Program-made: the position numbers and the translations under genes
Source of the DNA: Actinoplanes palleronii
GTDB taxonomy: Bacteria > Actinomycetota > Actinomycetes > Mycobacteriales > Micromonosporaceae
Length of the DNA stretch: 64,000 nucleotides
Assembly: GCF_016862315.1 (NCBI RefSeq)
Contig: NZ_BOMS01000135.1
Coordinates: 1-64,000 of the forward strand
Direction: 5' to 3'
The notes under the pieces: generated by a model
What the model saw: only the letters and a program-made list of their open reading frames with translations
What the model was told of the DNA's origin: nothing
The model's database searches: none
Shown here: in pieces, positions 33,247 to 41,606 of the stretch
Layout of the letters: each line of letters starts with the position of its first letter
Position numbering within the stretch: the first letter of the stretch is position 1

Positions 33247-35145
33247 TTACGGCTGGCTGCGCGGGCTCTCCGGCGCCAGCGTGTCGATGAACTCGTGCGG
33301 GTCGTGCACGTCGGCGTTCCGCCGGGCCGCGTCCGCCTCGGCCTTGAGCTGGGTGGCGACCTTCGCCGCACCGGCGCCGGGGATGCCGGCGACGGTGGAG
33401 TAGGCCCGCTCGGCGAGCGCGTAGGCGACCCGGTACTCGTGCTTGGCGAACGCCTTCGCGGCCAGCCCGAGCAGGCCGTCGGCCACCTTCAGCGCGGTGC
33501 GCCCCTTGCCCTTCGGCACGGTCGCCGCCACCCGGTTCGCCGCCTCCCAGTACGCGGCGGTCAGGAACCGGTCGCTGTTGTCCCGGTCGAACTGGCTGAA
33601 GTCCCAGTTCACGTCGATGTAGCTCATCATCGAGTTGTTCTCGTCGCCGGCGTTGGCGAACAGGAAGTCACCGGACGGGCCGTAGTCCACCCCGGTGGCG
33701 CTGTCGTAGCCGTCGTGCGGGTGGGACATGCCCAGGTGGTGGCCGACCTCGTGGATCTGCGTGGTGGTCAGGCCGTACCCGCTGGCGACCACCTCGGGCG
33801 AGATGAAGTTGAAGACGTACGACTGGTCGCCGGTGGCGTAGTCGTCGTCGGCGTACCCGAGCGCCGGCACCCCTACGCCGGGGCCGACCGCGTAGTTGAA
33901 GACCGGCACCTCGTAGTCGGCGTTGCCGTCCAGCACGCCGTCGAGGTGCTCGCGCGTGTAGAGATAGAGGTTGGCGAACGCCGGCAGGCCCAGCTCCGGG
34001 TAGCACGACTCGTCGTTCAGCTCGGCGACGTAACAGGCCTGGTTCTCCGCGGTGTACGGCAGGTCCTGCTGATCCTCGGAGAGCCGGTTGCGCCAGCGCA
34101 GCTCGGACAGCTCCTCGGTGACCAGGTCCGGCTTGATGTACTGGGCGGACGCGTCGACGCCGGGCCAGCCCTCGTACGTGTTGCTGTCGAGGTTGATGCT
34201 CTTCGGCAGCGTGCCGCCGGTCAGCTCGACCGGGTAGAGCGGTGACGTGGTCATCAGCAGGTTCAGCGCGACGTACCGGGTGAGCTTGCTGAGGTCGCCG
34301 GCCAGCGCGGCCGGGTCGCGGAAGCCGCCCTTGACGTACTCCCAGGTCGGCGGCATCCGGTAGTCGGGAACACCGTCACCGTCCACGTCCGCGTTGTCCA
34401 CGTCGTAGTTCGAGGTCCAGGACTCCGGGCCGGCCGACAGGTCGTGGAACCAGACCCGCCGGGTCGCGCCCAGGCCGGTCTCCTCGTCGTCGGCGGTGGT
34501 GCCGCCCCAAGCGATGATCTTGCGGCTGTCCCGGTTCTTGCCGAAGTCGTAGCCGGTGTCCGGATCCGGCTCACCGATCTTCGTATAGACGTGGAACTTG
34601 AAGTCCGACCGGCCGAACCAGTTGATGAAGTAGATCGTGTTGCGCCGGGTGTCCACACCCGACGGCGGGTGGAAGGCCAGCCACTTCTCCACGCTCGGCG
34701 CGTCGATGGTGTTGTTGCCGGTGATGTCCAGGACGTTCTTCGCCTGGTCGTTGTACGCCTGCTGGTACGCGGTCAGCGGGGCCGGCGTGGCCAGCTTGCC
34801 GAGTTGCTTGAAGAAGGTGTCCTGGTACGCCTTGTTCGTGTAGGTCAGGCGGTAGTCGTAGGTGTAGCTGATACCGAGCTTCTCGGTCACGCCGTAGCTG
34901 AGCCGGGACCGGACCACCGGCTCGTACTTCTTGGCCAGCCCGGCCAGGAACTTGTTCTTGTCCGCCTGAGCGGGCGTGTAGCCGAGGAAGACCACGTTGA
35001 CCGGCACCTTCTCGGCCAGTCGGGGCTGTCCACCGGGATCGAGGTAGCCGAGCCGCGGCGCCGCGCCGGTCGCGCCGGCGGGTCCCGCCGACGCCGCCAC
35101 CAGGGCTACGACGAGCGTCGCGAGGAAAGGGGTACGCCATCTCAT
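33247..35145 (-). CDS. secreted metzincin-type zinc metalloprotease
   Basis: 632-residue protein with a signal peptide (about 1-27, ending GATG). The zinc motif HEVGHHLGMSH fits HExxHxxGxxH, and a Met-turn candidate SMMSYIDVNWD follows about 45 residues later. An Asp-rich calcium-like motif (DVDNADVDGDGVPDYRM) is also present. The C-terminal 100 residues are helical and alanine-rich. I do not recognise a named peptidase family. ATG 35145 is taken over ATG 35187 because the signal peptide starts there. It is divergent from the secreted protein at 35310 and upstream of the FtsX operon; a functional link to the exporter is possible but unproven. Confidence 0.82.
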   Translation of the reverse strand: MRWRTPFLATLVVALVAASAGPAGATGAAPRLGYLDPGGQPRLAEKVPVNVVFLGYTPAQADKNKFLAGLAKKYEPVVRSRLSYGVTEKLGISYTYDYRLTYTNKAYQDTFFKQLGKLATPAPLTAYQQAYNDQAKNVLDITGNNTIDAPSVEKWLAFHPPSGVDTRRNTIYFINWFGRSDFKFHVYTKIGEPDPDTGYDFGKNRDSRKIIAWGGTTADDEETGLGATRRVWFHDLSAGPESWTSNYDVDNADVDGDGVPDYRMPPTWEYVKGGFRDPAALAGDLSKLTRYVALNLLMTTSPLYPVELTGGTLPKSINLDSNTYEGWPGVDASAQYIKPDLVTEELSELRWRNRLSEDQQDLPYTAENQACYVAELNDESCYPELGLPAFANLYLYTREHLDGVLDGNADYEVPVFNYAVGPGVGVPALGYADDDYATGDQSYVFNFISPEVVASGYGLTTTQIHEVGHHLGMSHPHDGYDSATGVDYGPSGDFLFANAGDENNSMMSYIDVNWDFSQFDRDNSDRFLTAAYWEAANRVAATVPKGKGRTALKVADGLLGLAAKAFAKHEYRVAYALAERAYSTVAGIPGAGAAKVATQLKAEADAARRNADVHDPHEFIDTLAPESPRSQP

Positions 35146-35309
35146 GTGGACACGCTGCCATCCACCATCACCAATGGGAAGAGCCATTCGGGAACCGGGA
35201 CGTTTCTACCGGGTTACACCCTTCAGGCAAAGATGTTGACGGATGAACGACAGTCGGTCCGGACGGAATGGCCTTGTGGTCCTGATCATCCTGGTGAATG
35301 GTTCCCGCC

Positions 35310-36077
35310 ATGCGAATCATCGAACGCCTCAAAGGGCGTGGCGCGAGGGTGCTGACCGCGGGGGTCATCACCCTGGGACTACTCGGCCCGGCCCTCGCCA
35401 TCGGCGCCTCGCCGGCCGCAGCGGTCCCGAGCGGGGCCAAGGTCGACATCGTGAAGAGCGCCTGTGTCGGCAAGAGCAGCACCGGCAAGCCGACCATCTC
35501 GTGGGTCGGTTCCGGCTTGCAGGTCCCGCTGAAGTCGGCCTACGTGAAGACCCGCGTGCAGGGCAAGCTTTTCGCCTGTTTCTGGAAATACAAGTTCAGT
35601 GACCAGGACCGGAACTACGACTACTGGGGCGCCAGCGTCGAAACGTACTGGGTGCGTACCGACAAGAAGGGCAAGGCGTCCTACGTGGCCCTGGCCAACC
35701 ACCAGATCTCCTCGAACAAGACCGCCCGGGGCGGCATCTTCGCCGGCACCAAGGACTACACCTCGAAGACCTCCTGCTCCCGGCAGATCGACGTCGGGGT
35801 GAGCATCGGCGCGTTCTCGGCGTCGACGCCGATCCAGGCCTGTTCCAGCTACAAGATGGACCAGGTCCGCGCGTCGAACACCGCGGGGTACTGGAAGATG
35901 CCGAAGATCGGCGGCTTCACCCACGTGGAGACCACCTACATGCAGAAGGTCAAGCAAGGCGTGAAGCCGACCTTCTCGATGAGCGCCAACTACCCGAAGT
36001 ACGGCTACCACTGGTCGGACGGCGCGAGCCACTGGGTCCCGACGGTCAACCTGAAGACCATCTTCAAGAAGTTCTGA
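35310..36077 (+). CDS. secreted protein of unknown function
   Basis: 255-residue protein with a clear signal peptide (MRIIERLKGRGARVLTAG ... ASPAAAVPSG, cleavage about 38). The mature part is rich in Tyr, Trp, Ser and Lys, has four cysteines (SACVG, FACFW, SCSRQ, ACSSY) able to form two disulfides, and ends TVNLKTIFKKF. I do not recognise the family. An in-frame ATG at 35298 is a possible alternative start. It is a single gene with its own terminator, divergent from the metzincin gene. Confidence 0.75.
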   Translation: MRIIERLKGRGARVLTAGVITLGLLGPALAIGASPAAAVPSGAKVDIVKSACVGKSSTGKPTISWVGSGLQVPLKSAYVKTRVQGKLFACFWKYKFSDQDRNYDYWGASVETYWVRTDKKGKASYVALANHQISSNKTARGGIFAGTKDYTSKTSCSRQIDVGVSIGAFSASTPIQACSSYKMDQVRASNTAGYWKMPKIGGFTHVETTYMQKVKQGVKPTFSMSANYPKYGYHWSDGASHWVPTVNLKTIFKKF

Positions 36078-36087
36078 TCCTTCTCCA

Positions 36088-36124
36088 GGAAGGCCGCCGC
36101 CGGGCTCCGGTGGCGGCCTTCCTG
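36088..36124 (+). terminator. terminator hairpin of the secreted-protein gene
   Basis: 15-bp stem (AGGAAGGCCGCCGCC / GGTGGCGGCCTTCCT, one G-U pair), 10 nt after the stop codon; no U-tract. Confidence 0.78.
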
Positions 36125-36198
36125 CCGTTCGGCGCACGCCGGGCACCGTTCACCGTCCACTGCAGACCGCACCGGAGTCATTGCTTAGGGTGTGCTTT

Positions 36199-36954
36199 GT
36201 GGACGAAACCGCTCTGAAGATCCGTGGACTGACCAAGACGTTCGGTACCTATCGGGCGGTGGATCAGGTTGATCTCACCGTGCGCTCGGGCACGTTCCAC
36301 GGCATGGTCGGCCCGAACGGCGCCGGCAAATCGACCACGATCGGGATGGCCGTCGGCCTGATCAACCCGGACGCCGGGACGATCGACCTGCTCGGCGCGG
36401 ACGCGCTCGCCGACCGCCCGCGCGCCCGGGCACTGACCGGGGTGCTGCCGGACGGCCTCGACTTCCCGGAACGGCTGACCGGCGCCGAGCTGCTGCGGTA
36501 CTGCGCGGGCCTGCGGGGGATCCGCGACGCCGCCGCCCGGATCGACGAGCTGATCGAGGTGCTCGGCCTGGTCAAGGGCGCCGCCACGCCGCTGGCCGAC
36601 TGCTCCACCGGCACCCGCAAGAAGGTCGGCCTGGCCCAGGCGCTGCTGCACGCGCCGCGGCTGCTGGTGCTCGACGAGCCGTTCGAGGCGGTCGACCCGG
36701 TGTCGGCCGCGGCGATCCGCCGGGTGCTGCGCCGGTTCGTGGCCGGCGGCGGCACCACGGTCCTCTCCACCCACTCGATGCTGCTGGTCGAGCAGTTGTG
36801 CGACGACGTCACGGTGATCCACCAGGGCCGGGTGGTGGCCGCCGGGCCGGTCAGCGAGGTGGCCGGCGAGATCGGCCTCGAGGAACGCTTCGTCGAGCTC
36901 GTCAGCGCGGACGCCCCCGGCTCCGCCGACCTGTCCTGGCTGATCTCCGGATGA
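36199..36954 (+). CDS. ABC transporter ATP-binding protein
   Basis: 251-residue ATPase of the multidrug-export (ABC-2) class. Walker A is GPNGAGKST and Walker B is LLVLDEP with FEAVDP. The signature is degenerate, CSTGTRKK rather than LSGGQ. GTG 36199 is chosen because TAGGGT (36186-36191) lies exactly 7 nt upstream (leaderless); TTG 36181 is in frame but would delete that promoter. The stop overlaps the ATG of the permease gene. Confidence 0.9.
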   Translation: MDETALKIRGLTKTFGTYRAVDQVDLTVRSGTFHGMVGPNGAGKSTTIGMAVGLINPDAGTIDLLGADALADRPRARALTGVLPDGLDFPERLTGAELLRYCAGLRGIRDAAARIDELIEVLGLVKGAATPLADCSTGTRKKVGLAQALLHAPRLLVLDEPFEAVDPVSAAAIRRVLRRFVAGGGTTVLSTHSMLLVEQLCDDVTVIHQGRVVAAGPVSEVAGEIGLEERFVELVSADAPGSADLSWLISG

Positions 36955-39035
36955 CCGCGCCGAGCCTGGCGACACCGCCGTTCACGGCCGTCGCGACGCT
37001 GGTCCGGATGCGCGCGACGATGCTGCGGCGCGCGCTGCGCGAGAACCCCGCACCGATGGTGGCCGCGCTGGCCGGCGCGCTCGCGGCCGCGTGGCTGATC
37101 CGGTACGCGGTGACCGGCGACCGGCACACCCTCACCGTCCTGGCCGGGGCCTGGGTGCTCGGCTGGATCGTGCTCCCGCTGCTGCTCGGCGGGGTGCGTG
37201 GCCGCCTGCGCCCGGCCCAGCTGCGCCTGGAACCGATCACCACCGGGCCGATGACCACGGGTCTGCTGGCCGCCTCCGCGGTCGGCATCGGCCCGGCCGT
37301 CTCGCTGCTCGCCCTGTCCGCGCTCCCGGTGCACGCCGCCGTCCGGCACGGCGCCGGCCCGGCCGTGATCGCCGCGGCCGGCGCGCTGCTGCTCTGGCTG
37401 CTCGGCCTGGTCGGGTCGGCGGTGGCCCTGGAGGCCGTCGGCCGGGCCGCCGGACCGGTCGGCGCCGTGCTGACCGGCACCTTCACCGGCACGGTGATGG
37501 GCATCTCCGGGTCGGTGTGGGCGGTCGCCCCCTGGATCGGCCAGGTCCTGGTGACCGGCCCGCCGCCGTCGGCGATCACCGTGCTGCGGCGGGTGCCCAG
37601 CGACTGGCCGCTCGCTGCCGCCACCGCCGCACCGGGGCCGGCCACGGCTCTCCTGCTCGGGCTCACGCTGCTGGTCGGCGTGGGCGTCGCCGCGTACACG
37701 ACCCTGGTCCGCCGGGTCCTCGCCGCCGGCGCGCCGTTCCTCCCGCGCCGCACCGACCGCACCCCGGCGCCCGCCGAGGCCGTCGCCCCGCCGGCGGCGC
37801 CCGCCGCTTCACCCGCCGCTGCGGTCCCCGCCGACGACGACCTCACGCCGATCAGCCGGCCGATCTCGCCGGCCGCCCGCCCGGCCGAGGCCGCGACGGT
37901 CATCCGCGGACCGGCCTGGGCCGAGCTGGACCGCCAGGACGCTGCCGAGATCGACCTGGTCACCCCACCCGAACCGGCCCCGTTGAACGACGCCACCCCC
38001 GGGCCCCCGGCTCCTCCGCCCGCCGCCGTGCCCGTCCCGGTCGTCCCGACCGGGCTGCAGCGCGGCGCGGTGGTCGCGGTCCTGCACCGCGAGCTGCGCT
38101 CCTGGGCACGCCACCCGCTGCGCCTGCAGTACCTCACCTTCGCCGTCGTCTACGGCCTGCTGCTCGGCATGCTGCCGCTGCTGGCGCACGTCGACCTGCT
38201 CGCGCCCTGGGCCGGGCCGCTCGCCGTGCTGTGGGCGTCGGCGATGGCCGCGAGCCTGGTCGGCCTGGACGGCACCGCGCTGTGGATGCCGCTGCTCACC
38301 CCCGGCGGCGAGATCGCCGAGACCCGGGGCCGGGCCCTGGCCTGGCTGGTCGTCGCGCTGCCGATCGGCGTGCTGCTGACCGTCGCCGGCATCCTGGTCG
38401 CGCCGGGGGTCGACCCGCTGCCGGCGCTCGCCGTGCTGCCCGCCGTGCTGGCCGCCGGTGCGACCACCCCGGTCTGGGTGGCGCTGCTCCGGGTCCGCCC
38501 GGTCCGCGACGCCCGGCACCCGACCGCCGCCGACAACCCGACCGACATCGTCAGTGTCCTGCTCGCCCTGGCCGGGCCGCTGCTGGCCGCCGCGCCCGCG
38601 TTCGCCCTGGTGGTCTGGGGTCCGGACGGCCTGCGCCCGCTCGCCCCGGTCGCCGGGCTGATCGCCGGGCTCGCCGTCGGCCGGGGCGCGCTGTGGCTGG
38701 CCGACGACCGGCTCGCCCGGCGCGGCACCGAGGTCCTGGCCGCGGCCGGCGACCGCAGCGCTCCGCCGCCGCCCGCGGTCCCGCTCACCTGGGATCCCCA
38801 GTGGTACCGGGAGAACCGTTCCACCGCCTGGGCGCTGGTGCTGCTGACCGCCGGCTGGATCCCGGTGCTCCCGCAGGGGCTGCTGGTGCTGGTCCTGGAC
38901 ATCCGCGGCGGCTGGATCGTCGCGTCCCACCTGGCCGGCGGGGCCCGCACCGGGGTGGCGCTCGGCATGGTGGGACTGGGCGCCGCCATGCTGCTGACCG
39001 GGCTGGTGCTGTGGGGGCGGCGACCCTTGACGTAA
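36951..39035 (+). CDS. large ABC exporter permease with disordered central linker
   Basis: 694-residue membrane protein made of two helix blocks (about 40-270 and 385-690) joined by a Pro/Ala-rich hydrophilic linker of about 110 residues (about 270-380). Translationally coupled to the ATPase upstream (ATGA overlap). The two halves look like fused half-permeases, so one chain could supply the whole membrane channel. Substrate is unknown. Confidence 0.85.
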   Translation: MTAPSLATPPFTAVATLVRMRATMLRRALRENPAPMVAALAGALAAAWLIRYAVTGDRHTLTVLAGAWVLGWIVLPLLLGGVRGRLRPAQLRLEPITTGPMTTGLLAASAVGIGPAVSLLALSALPVHAAVRHGAGPAVIAAAGALLLWLLGLVGSAVALEAVGRAAGPVGAVLTGTFTGTVMGISGSVWAVAPWIGQVLVTGPPPSAITVLRRVPSDWPLAAATAAPGPATALLLGLTLLVGVGVAAYTTLVRRVLAAGAPFLPRRTDRTPAPAEAVAPPAAPAASPAAAVPADDDLTPISRPISPAARPAEAATVIRGPAWAELDRQDAAEIDLVTPPEPAPLNDATPGPPAPPPAAVPVPVVPTGLQRGAVVAVLHRELRSWARHPLRLQYLTFAVVYGLLLGMLPLLAHVDLLAPWAGPLAVLWASAMAASLVGLDGTALWMPLLTPGGEIAETRGRALAWLVVALPIGVLLTVAGILVAPGVDPLPALAVLPAVLAAGATTPVWVALLRVRPVRDARHPTAADNPTDIVSVLLALAGPLLAAAPAFALVVWGPDGLRPLAPVAGLIAGLAVGRGALWLADDRLARRGTEVLAAAGDRSAPPPPAVPLTWDPQWYRENRSTAWALVLLTAGWIPVLPQGLLVLVLDIRGGWIVASHLAGGARTGVALGMVGLGAAMLLTGLVLWGRRPLT

Positions 39036-39173
39036 TTCTCTTCACCCCTGGGCCGAACGGGCGAATACCCCATCGGCCATTTGGCTGCTTTCGTACAGAA
39101 AAAGTCTGATATTCCCGTTTTTTAAGCGGCCGGAAACCTCGCAGCGAATAGGTCACCGGAAAGAGCCAGGAAA

Positions 39174-39212
39174 GGCCGAGGGCCGCATCCGTGACGGATG
39201 CGGCCCTCGGCC
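39174..39212 (-). terminator. terminator of the Gly/His-rich secreted protein gene
   Basis: Perfect 18-bp stem (GGCCGAGGGCCGCATCCG and complement, loop TGA) 17 nt after the stop codon of the minus-strand gene; followed on that strand by TTTCC. It may also stop readthrough from the permease gene on the plus strand. Confidence 0.85.
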
Positions 39213-39229
39213 GAGAAGCGTTTCCTTGA

Positions 39230-39658
39230 TCAGTTCTTCTTCCACGGGCCGTGACCCGGGCCGTGCCCACCCGGACCGTGCCCACCGTGACCACCCGGGC
39301 CACCGTGCGGTCCGCCGTGGCCACCGTGGCCACCCTGCGGGCCGGCCCAGCCGTAGTAGACCTTCAGCGCCCACGAGCCCCGGCGGAAGCCGCCGCGGAT
39401 CGGGAAGCAGTCGTGGTCCTCCCACTGGTCACGCCACTCGCCGGAGCGGCCGGCGCGCTCACAGGAGATCGGGCCGCGGTAGTAGCCGACGATCCGGCCG
39501 TCCCGGAACTTCGCCTTCGCACCGGACTGCGCCGCGGCCGGAGCCTTAGCGGCAGGCTGCGGCGCGGCGGACGACGCCGCGGCCGGGCCGGCACTGACGA
39601 CGAGGCCGGCCGCGATGGCCAGCCCGGACATCGTGAACCCGCGCATCACCTTGTTCAT
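39230..39658 (-). CDS. secreted small protein with Gly/His-rich tail
   Basis: 142-residue protein: signal peptide (1 to about 28, ending AAA), an Ala/Pro-rich spacer, a compact region with two cysteines (GPISCERAG ... DHDCFPI) and many aromatic/basic residues, then a 35-residue tail of GGH, HGG and GPG repeats ending PWKKN. The tail has about ten histidines and could bind Ni, Zn or Cu ions. No family is recognised. Upstream (39659-39800) the DNA is unusually AT-rich for the window and likely holds its promoter. Confidence 0.75.
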   Translation of the reverse strand: MNKVMRGFTMSGLAIAAGLVVSAGPAAASSAAPQPAAKAPAAAQSGAKAKFRDGRIVGYYRGPISCERAGRSGEWRDQWEDHDCFPIRGGFRRGSWALKVYYGWAGPQGGHGGHGGPHGGPGGHGGHGPGGHGPGHGPWKKN

Positions 39659-39919
39659 GGATCACCATTTCCGTAAGAAAGGTAATTTCGGACAAGCTGA
39701 TCATATGAGTCATATCGCCTTCGGCTAGGCGACACTCACGCACGATCGAGTGATGGCGAGAGGTGGTGAGAGAGTTGATGGAGCTTGATCAAACAAGCGT
39801 TCTTGCAGGTCATTACGTATTTATCAAGCGTCAAGCCATCCGGCGGACACTGAGTGCGCAAAGAATGACCGGAACGCGATCCTGCTTGGGGGCCGACCAT
39901 CGCGGACCTGGACATGCCG

Positions 39920-39949
39920 GTGGCCCGGTGCTGACACGCACCGGGCCAC
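39920..39949 (-). terminator. terminator hairpin of the nir operon
   Basis: Perfect 12-bp stem (GTGGCCCGGTGC / GCACCGGGCCAC, loop TGACAC), 24 nt after the narK stop codon. No U-tract. Confidence 0.7.
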
Positions 39950-39973
39950 GCGGGTCGGGGTCGCCCCCGCGGA

Positions 39974-41308
39974 TCAGACGGCGAGCGTCCGGCGGGCGCC
40001 GGGCCGCAGGTAGACCACCCAGGTCACCAGCACGCAGAGCGCGTAGAACCCGATGAACCCGAGGTACGCCGCGTCCGCGTCCTTGTAGGTCAGGAAGGAC
40101 TGCCGGAAGGCCAGGTTGACCAGCACCCCGCCGACCGCGCCGACCGCACCGGCGATGCCGATCACCGCGCCCGAGATCCGCCGCGCCTGGTGGTCGTCGC
40201 CGGCGTACTTGGCCTTGAAGATCGCCGGGATCATCTTGTACGTCGAGCCGTTGCCCAGCCCGCTGAGCACGAACAGGCTGATGAACCCGGCGATGTAGAG
40301 CGGCAGCGACCGTTGCTGCGCCGCGACCAGCACCACCGACGCACCCACCGCCATCGCGATGAAGTTCACGAAGGTGACCCGGGCCCCGCCCAGCCGGTCG
40401 GCGAGCGCCCCGCCGACCGGGCGGATCAGCGAGCCGAGCAGCGGGCCGAGGAAGGTCAGGTACGCCGCCTTGATCGGGGTGTTGAACTGGTCGGCGAACT
40501 GCACCTGCAGCACCTGGCCGAACGCGAACCCGAACCCGATGAACGAGCCGAACGTGCCGATGTAGAGCAGCGACATCACCCAGGTGTGCGACTCCTTGAC
40601 CGCGTCCCGCATGCCGCGCTTCTCGTTGCGGGCCTGGGACAGGTTGTCCATCCGCAGCGCCGAGCCGAGGGCGGCCAGCACGATCAGCGGGATGTAGACG
40701 CCGGCCACGTACCCGGGGTGCCCGGCGCCGGCCACCGCGAGCACGAACAGGCCGATCAGCTGCACCGCCGCGACGCCGAGGTTGCCGCCGCCGGCGTTGA
40801 TGCCGAGCGCCCAGCCCTTGAGCCGGTTCGGGTAGAACGCGTTGATGTTCGCCATCGACGAGGCGAAGTTGCCACCGCCCACCCCGGCGGTGGCGGCCAG
40901 GATCAGCAGCGTCGTGTAGGACACTCCCGGCTCGATCAGGACCGCGGCCAGGACCGACGGGATCAGCAGCAGCGACGCGCTCACGATGGTCCAGTTGCGG
41001 CCGCCGAACCGGGCCACCGCGAACGTGTACGGGATCCGCAGCCCGGCCCCGACCAGGGTCGGCACCGCGGTGAGCAGGAACTTCTGCGCCGGGTCGAAGC
41101 CGTACTGCGGTCCGAGGAAGAGCACCATCACCGACCACAGCGACCACACCGAGAAGCCGATGTGCTCGGAGAAGATCGAGAAGATCAGGTTGCGTTTGGC
41201 GATCGCCGACCCGCCGTTCGCCCAGAACGCGGGGTCCTCGGGCTTCCAGTCGTCGATCCAATGGCCTTTCAACCGGGCGGCTGCCGGGCGTTCTGCAACA
41301 GCGGTCAT
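39974..41308 (-). CDS. narK: nitrate/nitrite transporter (NarK family)
   Basis: 444-residue major facilitator with 12 predicted helices. The NarK nitrate signatures are visible as AATAGVGGGNFASSMANINAFYP (helix 5 region) and LSGLGNGSTYKMIPAIF in the second half. It imports nitrate or nitrite, or exports nitrite. ATG 41308 follows GGAGAG and lies 1 nt after the nirD stop; the longer in-frame version is discarded. Last gene of nirB-nirD-narK. Confidence 0.93.
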   Translation of the reverse strand: MTAVAERPAAARLKGHWIDDWKPEDPAFWANGGSAIAKRNLIFSIFSEHIGFSVWSLWSVMVLFLGPQYGFDPAQKFLLTAVPTLVGAGLRIPYTFAVARFGGRNWTIVSASLLLIPSVLAAVLIEPGVSYTTLLILAATAGVGGGNFASSMANINAFYPNRLKGWALGINAGGGNLGVAAVQLIGLFVLAVAGAGHPGYVAGVYIPLIVLAALGSALRMDNLSQARNEKRGMRDAVKESHTWVMSLLYIGTFGSFIGFGFAFGQVLQVQFADQFNTPIKAAYLTFLGPLLGSLIRPVGGALADRLGGARVTFVNFIAMAVGASVVLVAAQQRSLPLYIAGFISLFVLSGLGNGSTYKMIPAIFKAKYAGDDHQARRISGAVIGIAGAVGAVGGVLVNLAFRQSFLTYKDADAAYLGFIGFYALCVLVTWVVYLRPGARRTLAV

Positions 41309-41309
41309 G

Positions 41310-41606
41310 TCACTCTCCGAGAAGGATGCGACCGTGGTCTTCCCGCACCGGGTAGACACTGATCGGGGGTTGTCCGGACTTCGAGCACCCGGTGGTGAGA
41401 TCCCAGGCGTTCAGGTGCAGGGGGCAGACGACGACCCGGTTGTCGATCTGGCCGTCGGCGAGCGGGCCACCCAGGTGCGGGCAGACCGCGGAGACCGCGC
41501 GCAGGGAGCCGTCCCGCAGCCGGAAGACCGCGATCATCTCGCCGTCCACGGTGTAGCTGCGCCCCTCACCGAGGGGAATGTCGTCGACGGGACCGAGGAC
41601 GTTCAT
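41310..41606 (-). CDS. nirD: nitrite reductase small subunit, Rieske type
   Basis: 98-residue NirD with Rieske [2Fe-2S] ligands in CPHLGGPL and CPLHLNAWD. It pairs with NirB to reduce nitrite to ammonium in the cytoplasm. Start overlaps the nirB stop by 4 nt. Confidence 0.95.
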   Translation of the reverse strand: MNVLGPVDDIPLGEGRSYTVDGEMIAVFRLRDGSLRAVSAVCPHLGGPLADGQIDNRVVVCPLHLNAWDLTTGCSKSGQPPISVYPVREDHGRILLGE

